DNA of 32,179 bases from the NCBI GenBank assembly GCA_900543615.1, contig UQSC01000009.1, positions 1 to 32,179 of the forward strand, read 5' to 3'. This DNA comes from an uncultured Collinsella sp. GTDB lineage: Bacteria > Actinomycetota > Coriobacteriia > Coriobacteriales > Coriobacteriaceae. A program made the translations under genes and the position numbers. The notes below the pieces were generated by a model that was not told the origin of the DNA, ran no database searches, and saw nothing but the letters and a program-made list of their open reading frames with translations. Each line of letters starts with the position of its first letter. The stretch's first letter is position 1. Positions 15,851-23,382 of the stretch are shown one piece after another.

Positions 15851-17155
15851 TTAGATGGTGAACTCGGCGAAGTTGCGGTCGCCGCTTTCGGTACCGGTGT
15901 CGCCTGTTGCTGCTGCCGGCGCCAGCGCGTCGCCACCGACGCTTTGCAGCAGCTCGGCCACGTTGGCGTCGGGGTTTTGGCATAGGATGTCGAGCAGCTC
16001 GATAAAGTCACGAATGACTTCACGCGGCGTCAGATGTGTGTCGGCCCCCACGCGGCCAAACTCAATCTTGAGAAAGTCCACCAAGTCGTTCTCGGTAAGC
16101 GTGGGCGTCCAGCCAAAGTAGCCGGCATGGATCTGCATGAGCTTTTCGATGAGCACCAGCAACTCCTCATAGGTGAGTGGCTGCAGGCGGATGATGGGCG
16201 CGAGCATGTCCTTAAGATCCTCGCGTGCAAAGCGGCCTTGAGCGAGTCGGCTACGCAGGGCCTCGTAGGAGAACACGCCACGGCGGCGGTCTTCGATGGA
16301 GGTTGGCGTGCCGCCCATGATCATGCCCAGGTACTGCGCCTTGCCCTGGAGCGTGTCGTTGTACATGGTCAGGATCTTCTCGTAGTTGTATTGGCGTGTG
16401 ATGGCGTTGGGAATCTTATACAGATTCACGAGTTCGTCGATGAGCACCAGCATGCCCTTGTAGCCGCTGCAGACCAAAAAGCGCGCAATGAGCTTAACGT
16501 AGTCGTACCAGTCGTCATCGCTGATGATGGTCGAGGAGCCCAGCTCGGCGCGTGCCTCACTCTTGGTGCGGTACTCGCCACGAATCCATTTGGTCACGCG
16601 GCTCATAGCTTCTTCGTCGCCCTCGGATACGGCCGCGCGGTAGCGGCGGAGCATACGGGCGAAGTCGAAGCCGTGGACCATTTCCTCGAGCGGGGCCAGT
16701 TGGGCATTGACGGCAGACTCATCGGCATCGGCACACGAGGCGACCCAGCGATCCAGGATAAGGTTGAGCGCACCGCCCTCGGGGCGCGTTTTAGTCGATA
16801 TGTTGCGGATGAGCTCACGGTAGGTGGCAAGGCCCTGTCCCTGGCCGCCCTGCAGGCGGCGCTCAGGGGATAGGTCGGCATCGGCGACGACGAATCCCTC
16901 GCCCATGGCGTGCGTGCGGATGGTCTGGAGCAAAAAGCTCTTGCCGGCGCCGTAACGACCGACTAAAAAACGGAAGCTCGCGCCACCGTCGGAGATGAGA
17001 CTCAGATCGGTGAGCAGGGCGCGAATCTCGACCTCGCGTCCCACGGTGATATAGGGAAGGCCGATGCGCGGGACCACGCCGCCCTTGAGCGAGTTTAGGA
17101 TAACGGCGGCGACGCGCTTGGGCACGCGGGGTGCTGCGGATGCGGTATCACTCAT
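15851..17155 (-). CDS. BrxC/BrxD-like (DUF2791) P-loop ATPase
   Basis: The 434-residue ATPase has FLVGRYGAGKSFLL (Walker A, 66-73) and GMLVLIDELVNLYK (Walker B, 235-242). A family opening (PYITVGREVEI, about 34-44) precedes them, and a C-terminal helical lid region with LTPREVIRDFIELLD closes the domain. It matches the BREX ATP-binding family DUF2791, in which BrxD partners a BrxHI helicase in type II systems. The ATG at 17155 overlaps the end of the TerB gene by 8 bases, so translation is coupled. The C-terminal 40 residues are Ala/Gly-rich and probably disordered. It likely energises a DNA-handling complex with its two neighbours. Confidence 0.88.
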   Translation of the reverse strand: MSDTASAAPRVPKRVAAVILNSLKGGVVPRIGLPYITVGREVEIRALLTDLSLISDGGASFRFLVGRYGAGKSFLLQTIRTHAMGEGFVVADADLSPERRLQGGQGQGLATYRELIRNISTKTRPEGGALNLILDRWVASCADADESAVNAQLAPLEEMVHGFDFARMLRRYRAAVSEGDEEAMSRVTKWIRGEYRTKSEARAELGSSTIISDDDWYDYVKLIARFLVCSGYKGMLVLIDELVNLYKIPNAITRQYNYEKILTMYNDTLQGKAQYLGMIMGGTPTSIEDRRRGVFSYEALRSRLAQGRFAREDLKDMLAPIIRLQPLTYEELLVLIEKLMQIHAGYFGWTPTLTENDLVDFLKIEFGRVGADTHLTPREVIRDFIELLDILCQNPDANVAELLQSVGGDALAPAAATGDTGTESGDRNFAEFTI

Positions 17156-18908
17156 GGTCTAGGTATCCTCTCACGTCTGCTTCGTAGTCCTCAATAATCT
17201 GCGGCCCTGCCGCGCTAAATTCAATTACGGTGTCGCCCACCAGGTCAAAGAGCGTCTCGTTGATGGTATCGACGAGCATGTCCTCGCTCTGCCCCGATTG
17301 CACTACCGCCGATTCCGCCTGTACTGCGTTGTGCTCGAGCAGCGCGCGGAGATAGGCGTCTGCGGCGGGCGCGAGTTCGTTCGTGGCGTCAGCGGGCACT
17401 GCGGCTGCGAACGCTGACGTTGGCGCGAGAAGCGGTGCCACGACACCAAACTGTTCGGTGGATATGGTCGGCTCGTCGGTCAAGTCCTGCCGAATGGGTG
17501 CCACGACCGCCTCGACAATCGCGTCGGCTACGGGCCCGGCTTCCGGTTGCCCTGAGTCCGCTGCCTCGGCTTCTGCGGACGCGCCGTCCTCGCGTTCCTC
17601 ATCGATCAAAAGCGCTTCGCGCGTTTGCGCAGCGGCGTTCCGAATGTGCCCCAGCTGACTCAGATCGATATCGATCTTGACGGGCTGGTGTGCGGCGTCC
17701 CACGAAAGCCATGCCACAATCTCGTCATCGATAATCTTGGCCAGATATTTGGGGACCTTTTCTTCCTTAAGGGGATGGGCGGGGTCCAGCGCCAGGCGCA
17801 GGCGTTGGTCGCAGGCGCGCATCATTTCACCGAGCTTGCTGCTCTTTTGCCTACTACCATGGATACGCATACATTCCCAAAAGCCGTTTTGGCAACGGTA
17901 GATATGGATGGGATCCAGGCGGTATTCGCAGTCCTCGTGGCGCTCGGGCGCAAAGAATACGGCCGAGGCAAACATGGTGTAGGGCATGGCCGTCTCCTCC
18001 CCAAACAAGCTCGCTACGATGCCGGTCTTTCGGTGCGTGTCATAGTAGCGCGCCATGTGGACATACACGGCGCATGCCACGTGGCGCAGATCGCGGTGGT
18101 GGCTGCGGTCGAGCCGCGAGTTACTTAGGTTGTACGTGGAGAGGGCGTTGATGGCGGCCATGAGTCGCTCCTCGCGCACCTCATCGGGCGGAAGGGGGAG
18201 CGTGGGCTCGGAGGTTTTGCGACGCTTAGGGGTCTGGCCGGACGGTGCCGGTGCTGGTACAAGGTCTCGCGCCGCGCGTCGCAGCTCGATAAGGGCGTTA
18301 TCGAACATGACGGTTTTAGAGTCACGAAGCAGCTTGGGGTCGAGCCCATGGAATACGGCGTAATCCTGCAACCACACGCGTGCAAACCGATCAATGCCGG
18401 GCTCGAAGGCGCGATAGACATCCCAAAAGGCCTTGATCTTGTTAAAACCGTCGAGCGGGTCATCTACGCCAATGCCGCAGATCAGCTCATAGAGATACAG
18501 AAAGGCAAAGGACGTAGACGTTTCCTCGACGGTTCCGCGGCGCACTTGGGCACGCCAGGTAAAGTAGCCGCGCAACTGCCGGTCGCTCATGGCATTGTAG
18601 GTGGGAAAGTACGACTTAAAGGTGCCGTTGTAGGGACAGTCGTCCTCAAAGTCGGCCATCAGCAGGCCCTGGCGGTAGAAAAGCTCGGCTTCCGAAAGCC
18701 AGCGACCTGCGCCGCCTTTGGGGTCATCCTGCCAGCGCGATATCTCGCGCATTTTACGGTATTGGTCGGGGAGGAAATTCTGCATCTGTCGGCCGGTTTT
18801 GAGAATCGGCTCGTCTGCGTAGATTTCGTTTGAGAAGCGGGCGGACTGATGGGTCCGGGCCTCGGCCATAATGCGCTCGATGAGCATCTTGATGTCCTGG
18901 TCGGCCAC
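17148..18908 (-). CDS. TerB-N/TerB-C domain protein
   Basis: The start is GTG 18908, with GGAGAGGAG upstream. The 586-residue protein has a TerB-N-type domain (about 50-340) with LRGYFTWRAQVRRGTVEETS and FLYLYELICGIG. A segment DIDLSQLGHIRNAAAQTREALL (about 430-450) is typical just before TerB-C. A long Ala/Glu/Pro linker follows, then a TerB-C-like end with DTINETLFDLVGDTVIEF and a terminal acidic stretch. No classical TerB core is obvious in the middle. TerB-N/TerB-C proteins were grouped by comparative genomics with helicases and ATPases in DNA-processing modules. It is the first gene of the operon and probably the scaffold or sensor. Confidence 0.85.
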   Translation of the reverse strand: MADQDIKMLIERIMAEARTHQSARFSNEIYADEPILKTGRQMQNFLPDQYRKMREISRWQDDPKGGAGRWLSEAELFYRQGLLMADFEDDCPYNGTFKSYFPTYNAMSDRQLRGYFTWRAQVRRGTVEETSTSFAFLYLYELICGIGVDDPLDGFNKIKAFWDVYRAFEPGIDRFARVWLQDYAVFHGLDPKLLRDSKTVMFDNALIELRRAARDLVPAPAPSGQTPKRRKTSEPTLPLPPDEVREERLMAAINALSTYNLSNSRLDRSHHRDLRHVACAVYVHMARYYDTHRKTGIVASLFGEETAMPYTMFASAVFFAPERHEDCEYRLDPIHIYRCQNGFWECMRIHGSRQKSSKLGEMMRACDQRLRLALDPAHPLKEEKVPKYLAKIIDDEIVAWLSWDAAHQPVKIDIDLSQLGHIRNAAAQTREALLIDEEREDGASAEAEAADSGQPEAGPVADAIVEAVVAPIRQDLTDEPTISTEQFGVVAPLLAPTSAFAAAVPADATNELAPAADAYLRALLEHNAVQAESAVVQSGQSEDMLVDTINETLFDLVGDTVIEFSAAGPQIIEDYEADVRGYLDHE

Positions 18909-18945
18909 CGCTTCTCCTCTCCTAACGCAGCTTCGGTGACCTCAT

Positions 18946-18951
18946 ATCATA
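18946..18951 (-). promoter_or_regulatory. Candidate -10 for the TerB operon
   Basis: TATGAT on the minus strand (18951-18946) lies 37 bases before the GTG start at 18908, within GCTATGATATGAGG, an AT-rich island in GC-rich surroundings. No convincing -35 is seen at 16-18 bases. Confidence 0.3.
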
Positions 18952-18996
18952 GCACAGCATCAAACAGGTGTTCGAGATACTGCTGCGTAGATAGAT

Positions 18997-19713
18997 TTAG
19001 AACAGGAGGGCGTAGATGACGGCGATGACGACGGAGGGGAGCATATTGGCCGTGCGGAAGGTCTGAGGACGGATGAGGTTGACGCCGACGCAGAAGATGA
19101 GCATGGAGCCTACGAGCGAAAGGCTGTCGAGGGCTGCCGCAGTCATGATGGGGGAGAGCGCGCCGGCAAACAACGTGATCGTCCCCTGGAACACGGCTAC
19201 GGGCAGGGCCGAGAAGATGCAGCCGCGTCCGAGCGACGCCGTCATGGTGCAGACGATGATGCAGTCCAGTGCGCCCTTGAGGGCAAGCGTTGACCAGTCG
19301 CCGAGCAGGCCGTCCTGGATCGATCCCACAATTGCCATGGCGCCGATACACACGGTGAGTGAAGTCGAGACAAAAGCGTTGGTGAACTCGTTATCGCCCT
19401 CACTGCCAGTCTTGCGCTTGAGCCATTCGCCAAGGTTCTCGATGGCGGCTTCCAAGTTGACGGCCTCGCCGATGAGCGAACCGAGCGCAAATGAGACGAT
19501 GAGCATGGTGGTGCCGGTGGTCGCTAGCGCCTTCCCATCGATAAGGAGCATCTTTTGCATGGTGCCGCCAAGGCCGATAAACAGGACGCACAGCCCCGAT
19601 GCTTTCATGAGCGTGTCTTGGATGCGCGGTGTAATGAAGCGGCCGCCCGCTAATCCCAAAAGACCGCCCGCAACTAAAAGCACAACGTTGATGATTGTTC
19701 CCAAGCCCGGCAT
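18997..19713 (-). CDS. DUF554 family membrane protein
   Basis: The start is ATG 19713 because AGGAGGGCTC lies directly before it; an in-frame extension to 19782 lacks a ribosome-binding site. The 238-residue protein is almost entirely hydrophobic, with about six to seven membrane spans. It begins MPGLGTIINVVLLVAGGLLG, the normal DUF554 (YdfK-type) opening, and the length is normal for the family. A charged loop (KRKTGSEGDNEF) marks the middle. The transport or signalling role is unknown. It lies between the TerB operon and the surface-protein cluster on the same strand. A palindromic AT-rich site is about 70 bases upstream. Confidence 0.85.
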   Translation of the reverse strand: MPGLGTIINVVLLVAGGLLGLAGGRFITPRIQDTLMKASGLCVLFIGLGGTMQKMLLIDGKALATTGTTMLIVSFALGSLIGEAVNLEAAIENLGEWLKRKTGSEGDNEFTNAFVSTSLTVCIGAMAIVGSIQDGLLGDWSTLALKGALDCIIVCTMTASLGRGCIFSALPVAVFQGTITLFAGALSPIMTAAALDSLSLVGSMLIFCVGVNLIRPQTFRTANMLPSVVIAVIYALLF

Positions 19714-19782
19714 GAGCCCTCCTGTATTGATGCCAACGTGGCAATCGTAGCAGAACGAAATGCGAGGCACATCGCAACCCAT

Positions 19783-19808
19783 CTAATACGTTATATAAGT
19801 GGTATTAG
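19783..19808. promoter_or_regulatory. AT-rich palindrome upstream of the DUF554 gene
   Basis: CTAATAC (19783-19789) and GTATTAG (19802-19808) flank a centre containing the 8-base palindrome TTATATAA (19791-19798). It is strikingly AT-rich for the region and lies 70 bases before the DUF554 start. It looks more like an operator or promoter than a terminator stem. Confidence 0.4.
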
Positions 19809-19831
19809 GAATGATGCGCAGCATTTAAGCC

Positions 19832-21262
19832 TCAGGTGGTTGTCGGGACATAGGGATAGTATTCAAAGCGCAGTGTCATAAGCCGCTGCGGGGATTCAAT
19901 AGCCGCGGCGATGATATTGGCATCGCGGGCACGATCAAACCCTTCGAGCTCGATCTGGTACGAGACGTCTTGCATAATGTCCAGACGTCGCCAGGTTAGA
20001 AGTGTGTCGCCATCGAATTCCAGGGTCTTGCTTCCGTTTGCGGCAACGGCGTATAGACGCAGCTTGGCGGTGGTTGCAGGGTCGACAACTGTGACCTTTT
20101 TAATTTCGTTTCGAGTATTCTTGGCGCCCAACAAGGTGAGCAGTGTTGGGGCCACGACCTCGCCCGATGGCAAAAAGACGACTTCGATGGATTCAGGAAA
20201 TGCGATGATAGCCGACTTGCGGACGGGCTGATTGGCGGCGGCAACTTCGATGTTCGCAGCGTCGATGACCTCTGTGTGGTCGAGCGCGGCAAGCACGCAG
20301 CAGTTACCTTCATCGATCTCTTGAGGATCAGCAAGCCCCAGGCTGTCCGCGAGCTCGGGATCGTTTGGATCGGTAGCGGGCTCATTCGGTGCTTCGAAAG
20401 AAGCTGGGACGCTGTTTGTCGGCGACGGCGTGTCGCCCGCACCTGCTTCTTTATCCGCGCTCTCTTCTTGTATGGTTGCGTTGATGGGTTCGTCGTTTGG
20501 GGGGAGCGTCTTGGCGTCAAGCGCGGAGGGGAGAATTCCGATGGCTCCGGATCCGTTCCACTCCATTTCGAGAAGCGCCGGGTCGGCAAGAATTCGTTGC
20601 CTGCTTTGCGCGTGGGCATCGATTTCAATAGGGCCTGCCTCTATCCCTCGTGTAAGGCTGAGTGATCCGGCTGGTTTCTCGAAATGAGCGTCTGTGTCTT
20701 TGGCGCTGACGGCGTAGAACAGCAGGGACGCTTCTCCCGCCGCGATGGCATCGGTGCCCGCCTTGGTCAGCCGCAGCGATGCCGTGAATGAGAGGGTGGG
20801 CTGCGCATCGTCTGCATTCGCGGCGGCGCAGCCCAGACATATACCGCCTCCTTTCTCGAAAAACGCACCGTCGAAGGCGACCTTCGCTCCGTTCGCCGAG
20901 TCATCGACCGAAGCGATGTCGATGCGCAGCTCTAAATTGCATGGATCGCCATCTGCATCGAGCACAACCGAGCGCCACGTGCAGACGGCGCACCCCGCCT
21001 GGGAGCCGTTTGCCTTGTTCGAACGCTTGATATCCACGACTATCGAGCCGTCCGTATTACGACGAAGGCATCCCGAGGTTGAGATCACGGCCTGTGAGAT
21101 CGAAAAACGCTCGCACGCAATGGCGCTCGACGGATTTGGTGCGGAACTTAGGGCTACTGGTAAGGAGTCTGCCATGACGGGAGTCGCCCAAGCGGCGACA
21201 GGCGTTCCGGTTGCGAGCGCGCCGCAGAGTGCGACGACGGGCAAAAGGTTCTTCGATGCCAT
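19832..21262 (-). CDS. Secreted protein of unknown function, cysteine-containing
   Basis: The 476-residue protein has a signal peptide (hydrophobic core LPVVALCGALATGTPVAA, likely cleavage after AWA, about residue 26). The mature part has cysteine pairs (GCAVC and ICLGC), a beta-rich first half, an acidic Pro/Glu/Asp linker (about 255-310) and a second beta-rich part ending YYPYVPTTT. There is no C-terminal anchor. AAGGAG lies 6 bases before the ATG. It is the last gene of the envelope cluster, 18 bases after the LAQTG gene, so it may associate with that wall-anchored partner. No known domain is recognised. Confidence 0.75.
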   Translation of the reverse strand: MASKNLLPVVALCGALATGTPVAAWATPVMADSLPVALSSAPNPSSAIACERFSISQAVISTSGCLRRNTDGSIVVDIKRSNKANGSQAGCAVCTWRSVVLDADGDPCNLELRIDIASVDDSANGAKVAFDGAFFEKGGGICLGCAAANADDAQPTLSFTASLRLTKAGTDAIAAGEASLLFYAVSAKDTDAHFEKPAGSLSLTRGIEAGPIEIDAHAQSRQRILADPALLEMEWNGSGAIGILPSALDAKTLPPNDEPINATIQEESADKEAGAGDTPSPTNSVPASFEAPNEPATDPNDPELADSLGLADPQEIDEGNCCVLAALDHTEVIDAANIEVAAANQPVRKSAIIAFPESIEVVFLPSGEVVAPTLLTLLGAKNTRNEIKKVTVVDPATTAKLRLYAVAANGSKTLEFDGDTLLTWRRLDIMQDVSYQIELEGFDRARDANIIAAAIESPQRLMTLRFEYYPYVPTTT

Positions 21263-21280
21263 GGGGTCTCCTTAGCTAAT

Positions 21281-21562
21281 TTAGTGCGGCCTGTCCGTGT
21301 TTTGTTTCTGGCTGCGTTTGATGTGCAGACCGAGGCCGGCGGTTCCCGCGCCTGCTGCTGTGGCGCCTGCTGCCAAGAGCCATCGTCTGTCGCCTGTCTG
21401 CGCCAACGGTTCCTCGCGGTCGCCGCGGTCGAGCTCCGAGAGGTCGACCGTCACTTGTGTGGCGGCCTGCGCCTGTTCTTGCTGGGCAAAGGCCATGGCT
21501 GGCCCAAACGCTAGGATGCTGACGGCGGCGGCCAGGGCGACGGCCTTATGCCGTGTGCGCAC
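21281..21562 (-). CDS. Small wall-anchored protein with LAQTG sortase signal
   Basis: The chosen start is GTG 21562 (93 residues); an alternative TTG at 21592 adds 10 residues, and neither has a strong Shine-Dalgarno. The N-terminal signal peptide is clear (KAVALAAAVSILAFGPAMAFA). A short Asp/Glu-rich mature part (about 35 residues) leads to EPLAQTG, a hydrophobic helix (WLLAAGATAAGAGTAGLGL) and a basic tail (HIKRSQK). This is a complete sortase sorting signal. LAxTG is the motif used by class E sortases of high-GC Gram-positives. The gene overlaps the end of the upstream secreted-protein gene by 17 bases. No sortase gene lies in the window. Confidence 0.75.
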   Translation of the reverse strand: MRTRHKAVALAAAVSILAFGPAMAFAQQEQAQAATQVTVDLSELDRGDREEPLAQTGDRRWLLAAGATAAGAGTAGLGLHIKRSQKQNTDRPH

Positions 21563-22145
21563 CGGGCTCGACCGTCCAGGTGATCGTTGCAACCTGATCG
21601 CCTTCGCCGGTTACGCGGAAGATGTCGCGCGTGACGCGGGCGACGTTTCCGCTTGTCTTGAGCTTGATTTTGTCCGCGCCGCCGGCAATGCCCTGGTAGC
21701 CCATGTCGAAGGCTGCATTCTTGGAAAGATCGAGGCCCGTCCCTTGCGCGGCGGCGCTGGCGTTCTGGAGTGCGCCGTCGGGGCCGACCTTAAAGTCGAT
21801 GGAGTTCTGCGCGGTTCCGGCCTTGGCGTCGGCGGCAATGGTCCAGGTGTTCATGGCGTCGATCTTCATGTTGGTGACATGGATGCCGTAGGCCGAATGA
21901 TTGTCGATGGTGGTCGCGTCTTCTGAGGGGCCCTGAAGCGTGCCGTCGGCCTTGGCGACGAAGGGAATAACCGTCGGAACTTTGAACTCAACGTTGTCGA
22001 TCTCGGTCCTGACCATTACCTTCGTGGTTCCAACGCGCCCGGCCGCCATAGCTGGCGTCGGGGCGGCGCCCATTGCGAGTGCGAGCGCGAGCCCTGCGCC
22101 CACGACGAGCGCTCTGGCTCCGTTCATGTTCCTGGTGATGTCCAT
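21546..22145 (-). CDS. Secreted protein of unknown function, surface-protein cluster
   Basis: The 199-residue protein has a signal peptide (ALVVGAGLALALAMGAAPTP, cleavage after AMA, about residue 34). The mature domain is beta-rich, with FKVPTVIPFVAKADGTLQGP, SAYGIHVTNMKI and a closing ATITWTVEPG. This style resembles WxL-like or pilin-like extracellular beta-sandwich domains, but no specific family is assigned. AGAAAGGAACG lies just before ATG 22145. It overlaps the following LAQTG gene and follows the membrane-anchored protein gene after an 89-base gap containing a small hairpin. Confidence 0.72.
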   Translation of the reverse strand: MDITRNMNGARALVVGAGLALALAMGAAPTPAMAAGRVGTTKVMVRTEIDNVEFKVPTVIPFVAKADGTLQGPSEDATTIDNHSAYGIHVTNMKIDAMNTWTIAADAKAGTAQNSIDFKVGPDGALQNASAAAQGTGLDLSKNAAFDMGYQGIAGGADKIKLKTSGNVARVTRDIFRVTGEGDQVATITWTVEPGAHTA

Positions 22146-22165
22146 GGTCGTTCCTTTCTATTCGC

Positions 22166-22182
22166 CGCGGGCCGTCCCCGCG
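22166..22182. other. Small GC hairpin before a secreted-protein gene
   Basis: CGCGGG (22166-22171) and CCCGCG (22177-22182) form a perfect 6-bp stem with a 5-base loop, about 20 bases before the ATG at 22145 (minus strand). No T tract follows, so it is not a typical terminator. It may be an mRNA processing or stability element within the cluster. Confidence 0.3.
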
Positions 22183-22234
22183 ATGATTGGACGAATGCTG
22201 GTGAATTGCGTGCGGTGCTGCGTCGGCCGGAAAG

Positions 22235-22744
22235 CTAGTTCTCGGCTTGCTCAACTCGTACCTTGACACGTGTCGGATTGCCGTGGCTGTCGAGGGTCTT
22301 GGCATCGAGTGCCTGGATCTCGATGTACGCCTCGCCTTCTTTGATGCCGCCGGCGGGGCACGTCTCGATTGTCTTGCCGGTCTCGACCACACCGGATTCG
22401 TACATGGTCTCGTCGTTTTGGATGACGCGGAATCGCTGGGGAAATTTATTGTCTTGGACGTTTTGCACGTTGACGCGCAGCTTGCCGTCCTCCTGCAGCT
22501 GAGCGACCGGCGCGACCGAAATCGTCATCATGTTGTCGCGGACGATGGCGTCGAGCTCATCCTGGATTTCCTGGCGCGTTTTGCCCTCGGCCGTCGTAAC
22601 CGAAGCGCCCGCCTCGGGTACGGGCCGCGACTGCCAAGTGTATAGTCCTACGGCGACAAGGGCGCAGACGATGGCCAGGCAGGCAACGATGAGCTTCTTG
22701 CGATGCCCCAGGCCTGCAAAGTGGGGCGGCTTCCTCGCGCTCAC
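22235..22744 (-). CDS. Membrane-anchored extracytoplasmic protein, unknown
   Basis: The start is placed at GTG 22744, which overlaps the upstream stop as GTGA; the frame extends further but only as an antiparallel shadow of the previous gene. The 169-residue product has one N-terminal membrane helix (KKLIVACLAIVCALVAVGLY). An outer domain follows with TRQEIQDELDAIVRDNMM, a predicted helix, then a beta-rich part (KLRVNVQNVQDNKFPQRFRV) and EAYIEIQALDAKTLDSHGNP. It is probably a single-pass protein facing outward, within the envelope cluster. I do not recognise the family. The coding signal (polar/hydrophobic pattern) changes sharply at the chosen start. Confidence 0.7.
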   Translation of the reverse strand: MSARKPPHFAGLGHRKKLIVACLAIVCALVAVGLYTWQSRPVPEAGASVTTAEGKTRQEIQDELDAIVRDNMMTISVAPVAQLQEDGKLRVNVQNVQDNKFPQRFRVIQNDETMYESGVVETGKTIETCPAGGIKEGEAYIEIQALDAKTLDSHGNPTRVKVRVEQAEN

Positions 22745-23037
22745 GCGGCATCCTTGGCAGTATAGACGCGCGCAAAGGTGGACGGGTCCGCTCCAAAGAG
22801 CATGTGAAGCATCAGGCGGCGCGAGTAGACGAGTTCTTCGAAGTCGGGAGGGAGCTCGATGTCGTGGATATGCGCGATGTGGTGGGCGAGCGCCGAGAAC
22901 GACTCGGGGTCGCAGATCACATCGGTGGTAACGTGGTAGACCGTCGTATCGGGGAATGCCTCTTCGTCGAAAGGCAGGAGATGGGGATCGTCGTCGACTT
23001 CGATGGCGATGCCGTACTGGGGCCAGTAATATGCCAT
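22741..23037 (-). CDS. 98-aa protein of unknown function, first gene of the envelope cluster
   Basis: GGGAGG lies 5 bases before ATG 23037. The soluble 98-residue product begins MAYYWPQYGIAIEVDDDPHL, continues with EEAFPDTTVYHVTTDVICDP, has a His-rich helix (ALAHHIAHIHDIEL) and ends in a helical region. The stretch IAIEVDDDPH recalls the core strand of small Vsr/DUF559-type nuclease domains, but the protein is too short and lacks the rest, so I do not assign it. It is translationally coupled (GTGA) to the membrane protein gene that follows. A 7-bp inverted repeat sits just upstream. Confidence 0.65.
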   Translation of the reverse strand: MAYYWPQYGIAIEVDDDPHLLPFDEEAFPDTTVYHVTTDVICDPESFSALAHHIAHIHDIELPPDFEELVYSRRLMLHMLFGADPSTFARVYTAKDAA

Positions 23038-23058
23038 GGGAACCTCCCTGCTTCTGGG

Positions 23059-23080
23059 CCAAAACTTCTATTGGTTTTGG
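23059..23080. promoter_or_regulatory. Inverted repeat in the leader of the envelope cluster
   Basis: CCAAAAC (23059-23065) and GTTTTGG (23074-23080) are perfect arms with an 8-base spacer, 21 bases before the ATG at 23037 on the minus strand. This could be an operator or a 5'-UTR hairpin controlling the cluster. Confidence 0.45.
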
Positions 23081-23110
23081 CTGTCGACGCCGACCGTATC
23101 AGCCGCTACT

Positions 23111-23140
23111 TGACCAATTTCTGACCAAATGCTTGACGGA
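23111..23140. promoter_or_regulatory. TGACCAA direct repeats in the divergent intergenic region
   Basis: TGACCAA occurs at 23111-23117 and 23122-23128 (11-base period), with a third TGAC at 23134. An 11-base spacing puts copies on the same DNA face, which suits a regulator site. The region lies between the envelope cluster and the lactate dehydrogenase operon. Confidence 0.35.
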
Positions 23141-23215
23141 TTGGCGTCTTCGCAGATAAAAGGCGGCAAAAAATACTTCAACTTTTTTCGAGCGACAATC
23201 GAGCGATCGGCGACG

Positions 23216-23350
23216 GCAGGGAGATATGTGTCAAAAGCATCGTCTGTCGAGGAAATCCAGCCGCTCACCGAATTACACGAACGTAAAAAACGCCAATTAT
23301 GGAGACGGTCTCGAACACGTCGACGAAACGATGCGGTAACATCTCCCTGC
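23216..23350. repeat. 10-bp inverted repeat pair framing the lactate operon upstream region
   Basis: GCAGGGAGAT (23216-23225) and ATCTCCCTGC (23341-23350) are exact reverse complements about 115 bases apart. The right copy lies 33 bases before the lactate dehydrogenase start. Together with the elements at 23059-23140, this accounts for the 345-base gap 23038-23382, in which I see no convincing gene. It is possibly a looping operator pair or a small element; chance cannot be excluded. Confidence 0.3.
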
Positions 23351-23382
23351 AAACACTGTAGTTAGCTAAAGGGGGAGTTCGC

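Noticed and set aside
13290..18908. Complete BREX type II system
   Set aside because: Only BrxD-like and BrxHI-like proteins are present; no PglX, PglZ, PglW or BrxC-type large gene is in the window.
23068..23365. Overlapping ORFs of 78 aa (+) and 94 aa (-) in the intergenic region
   Set aside because: No ribosome-binding site fits either start, there is no recognisable motif, and they overlap each other fully; the region is better explained as regulatory DNA.
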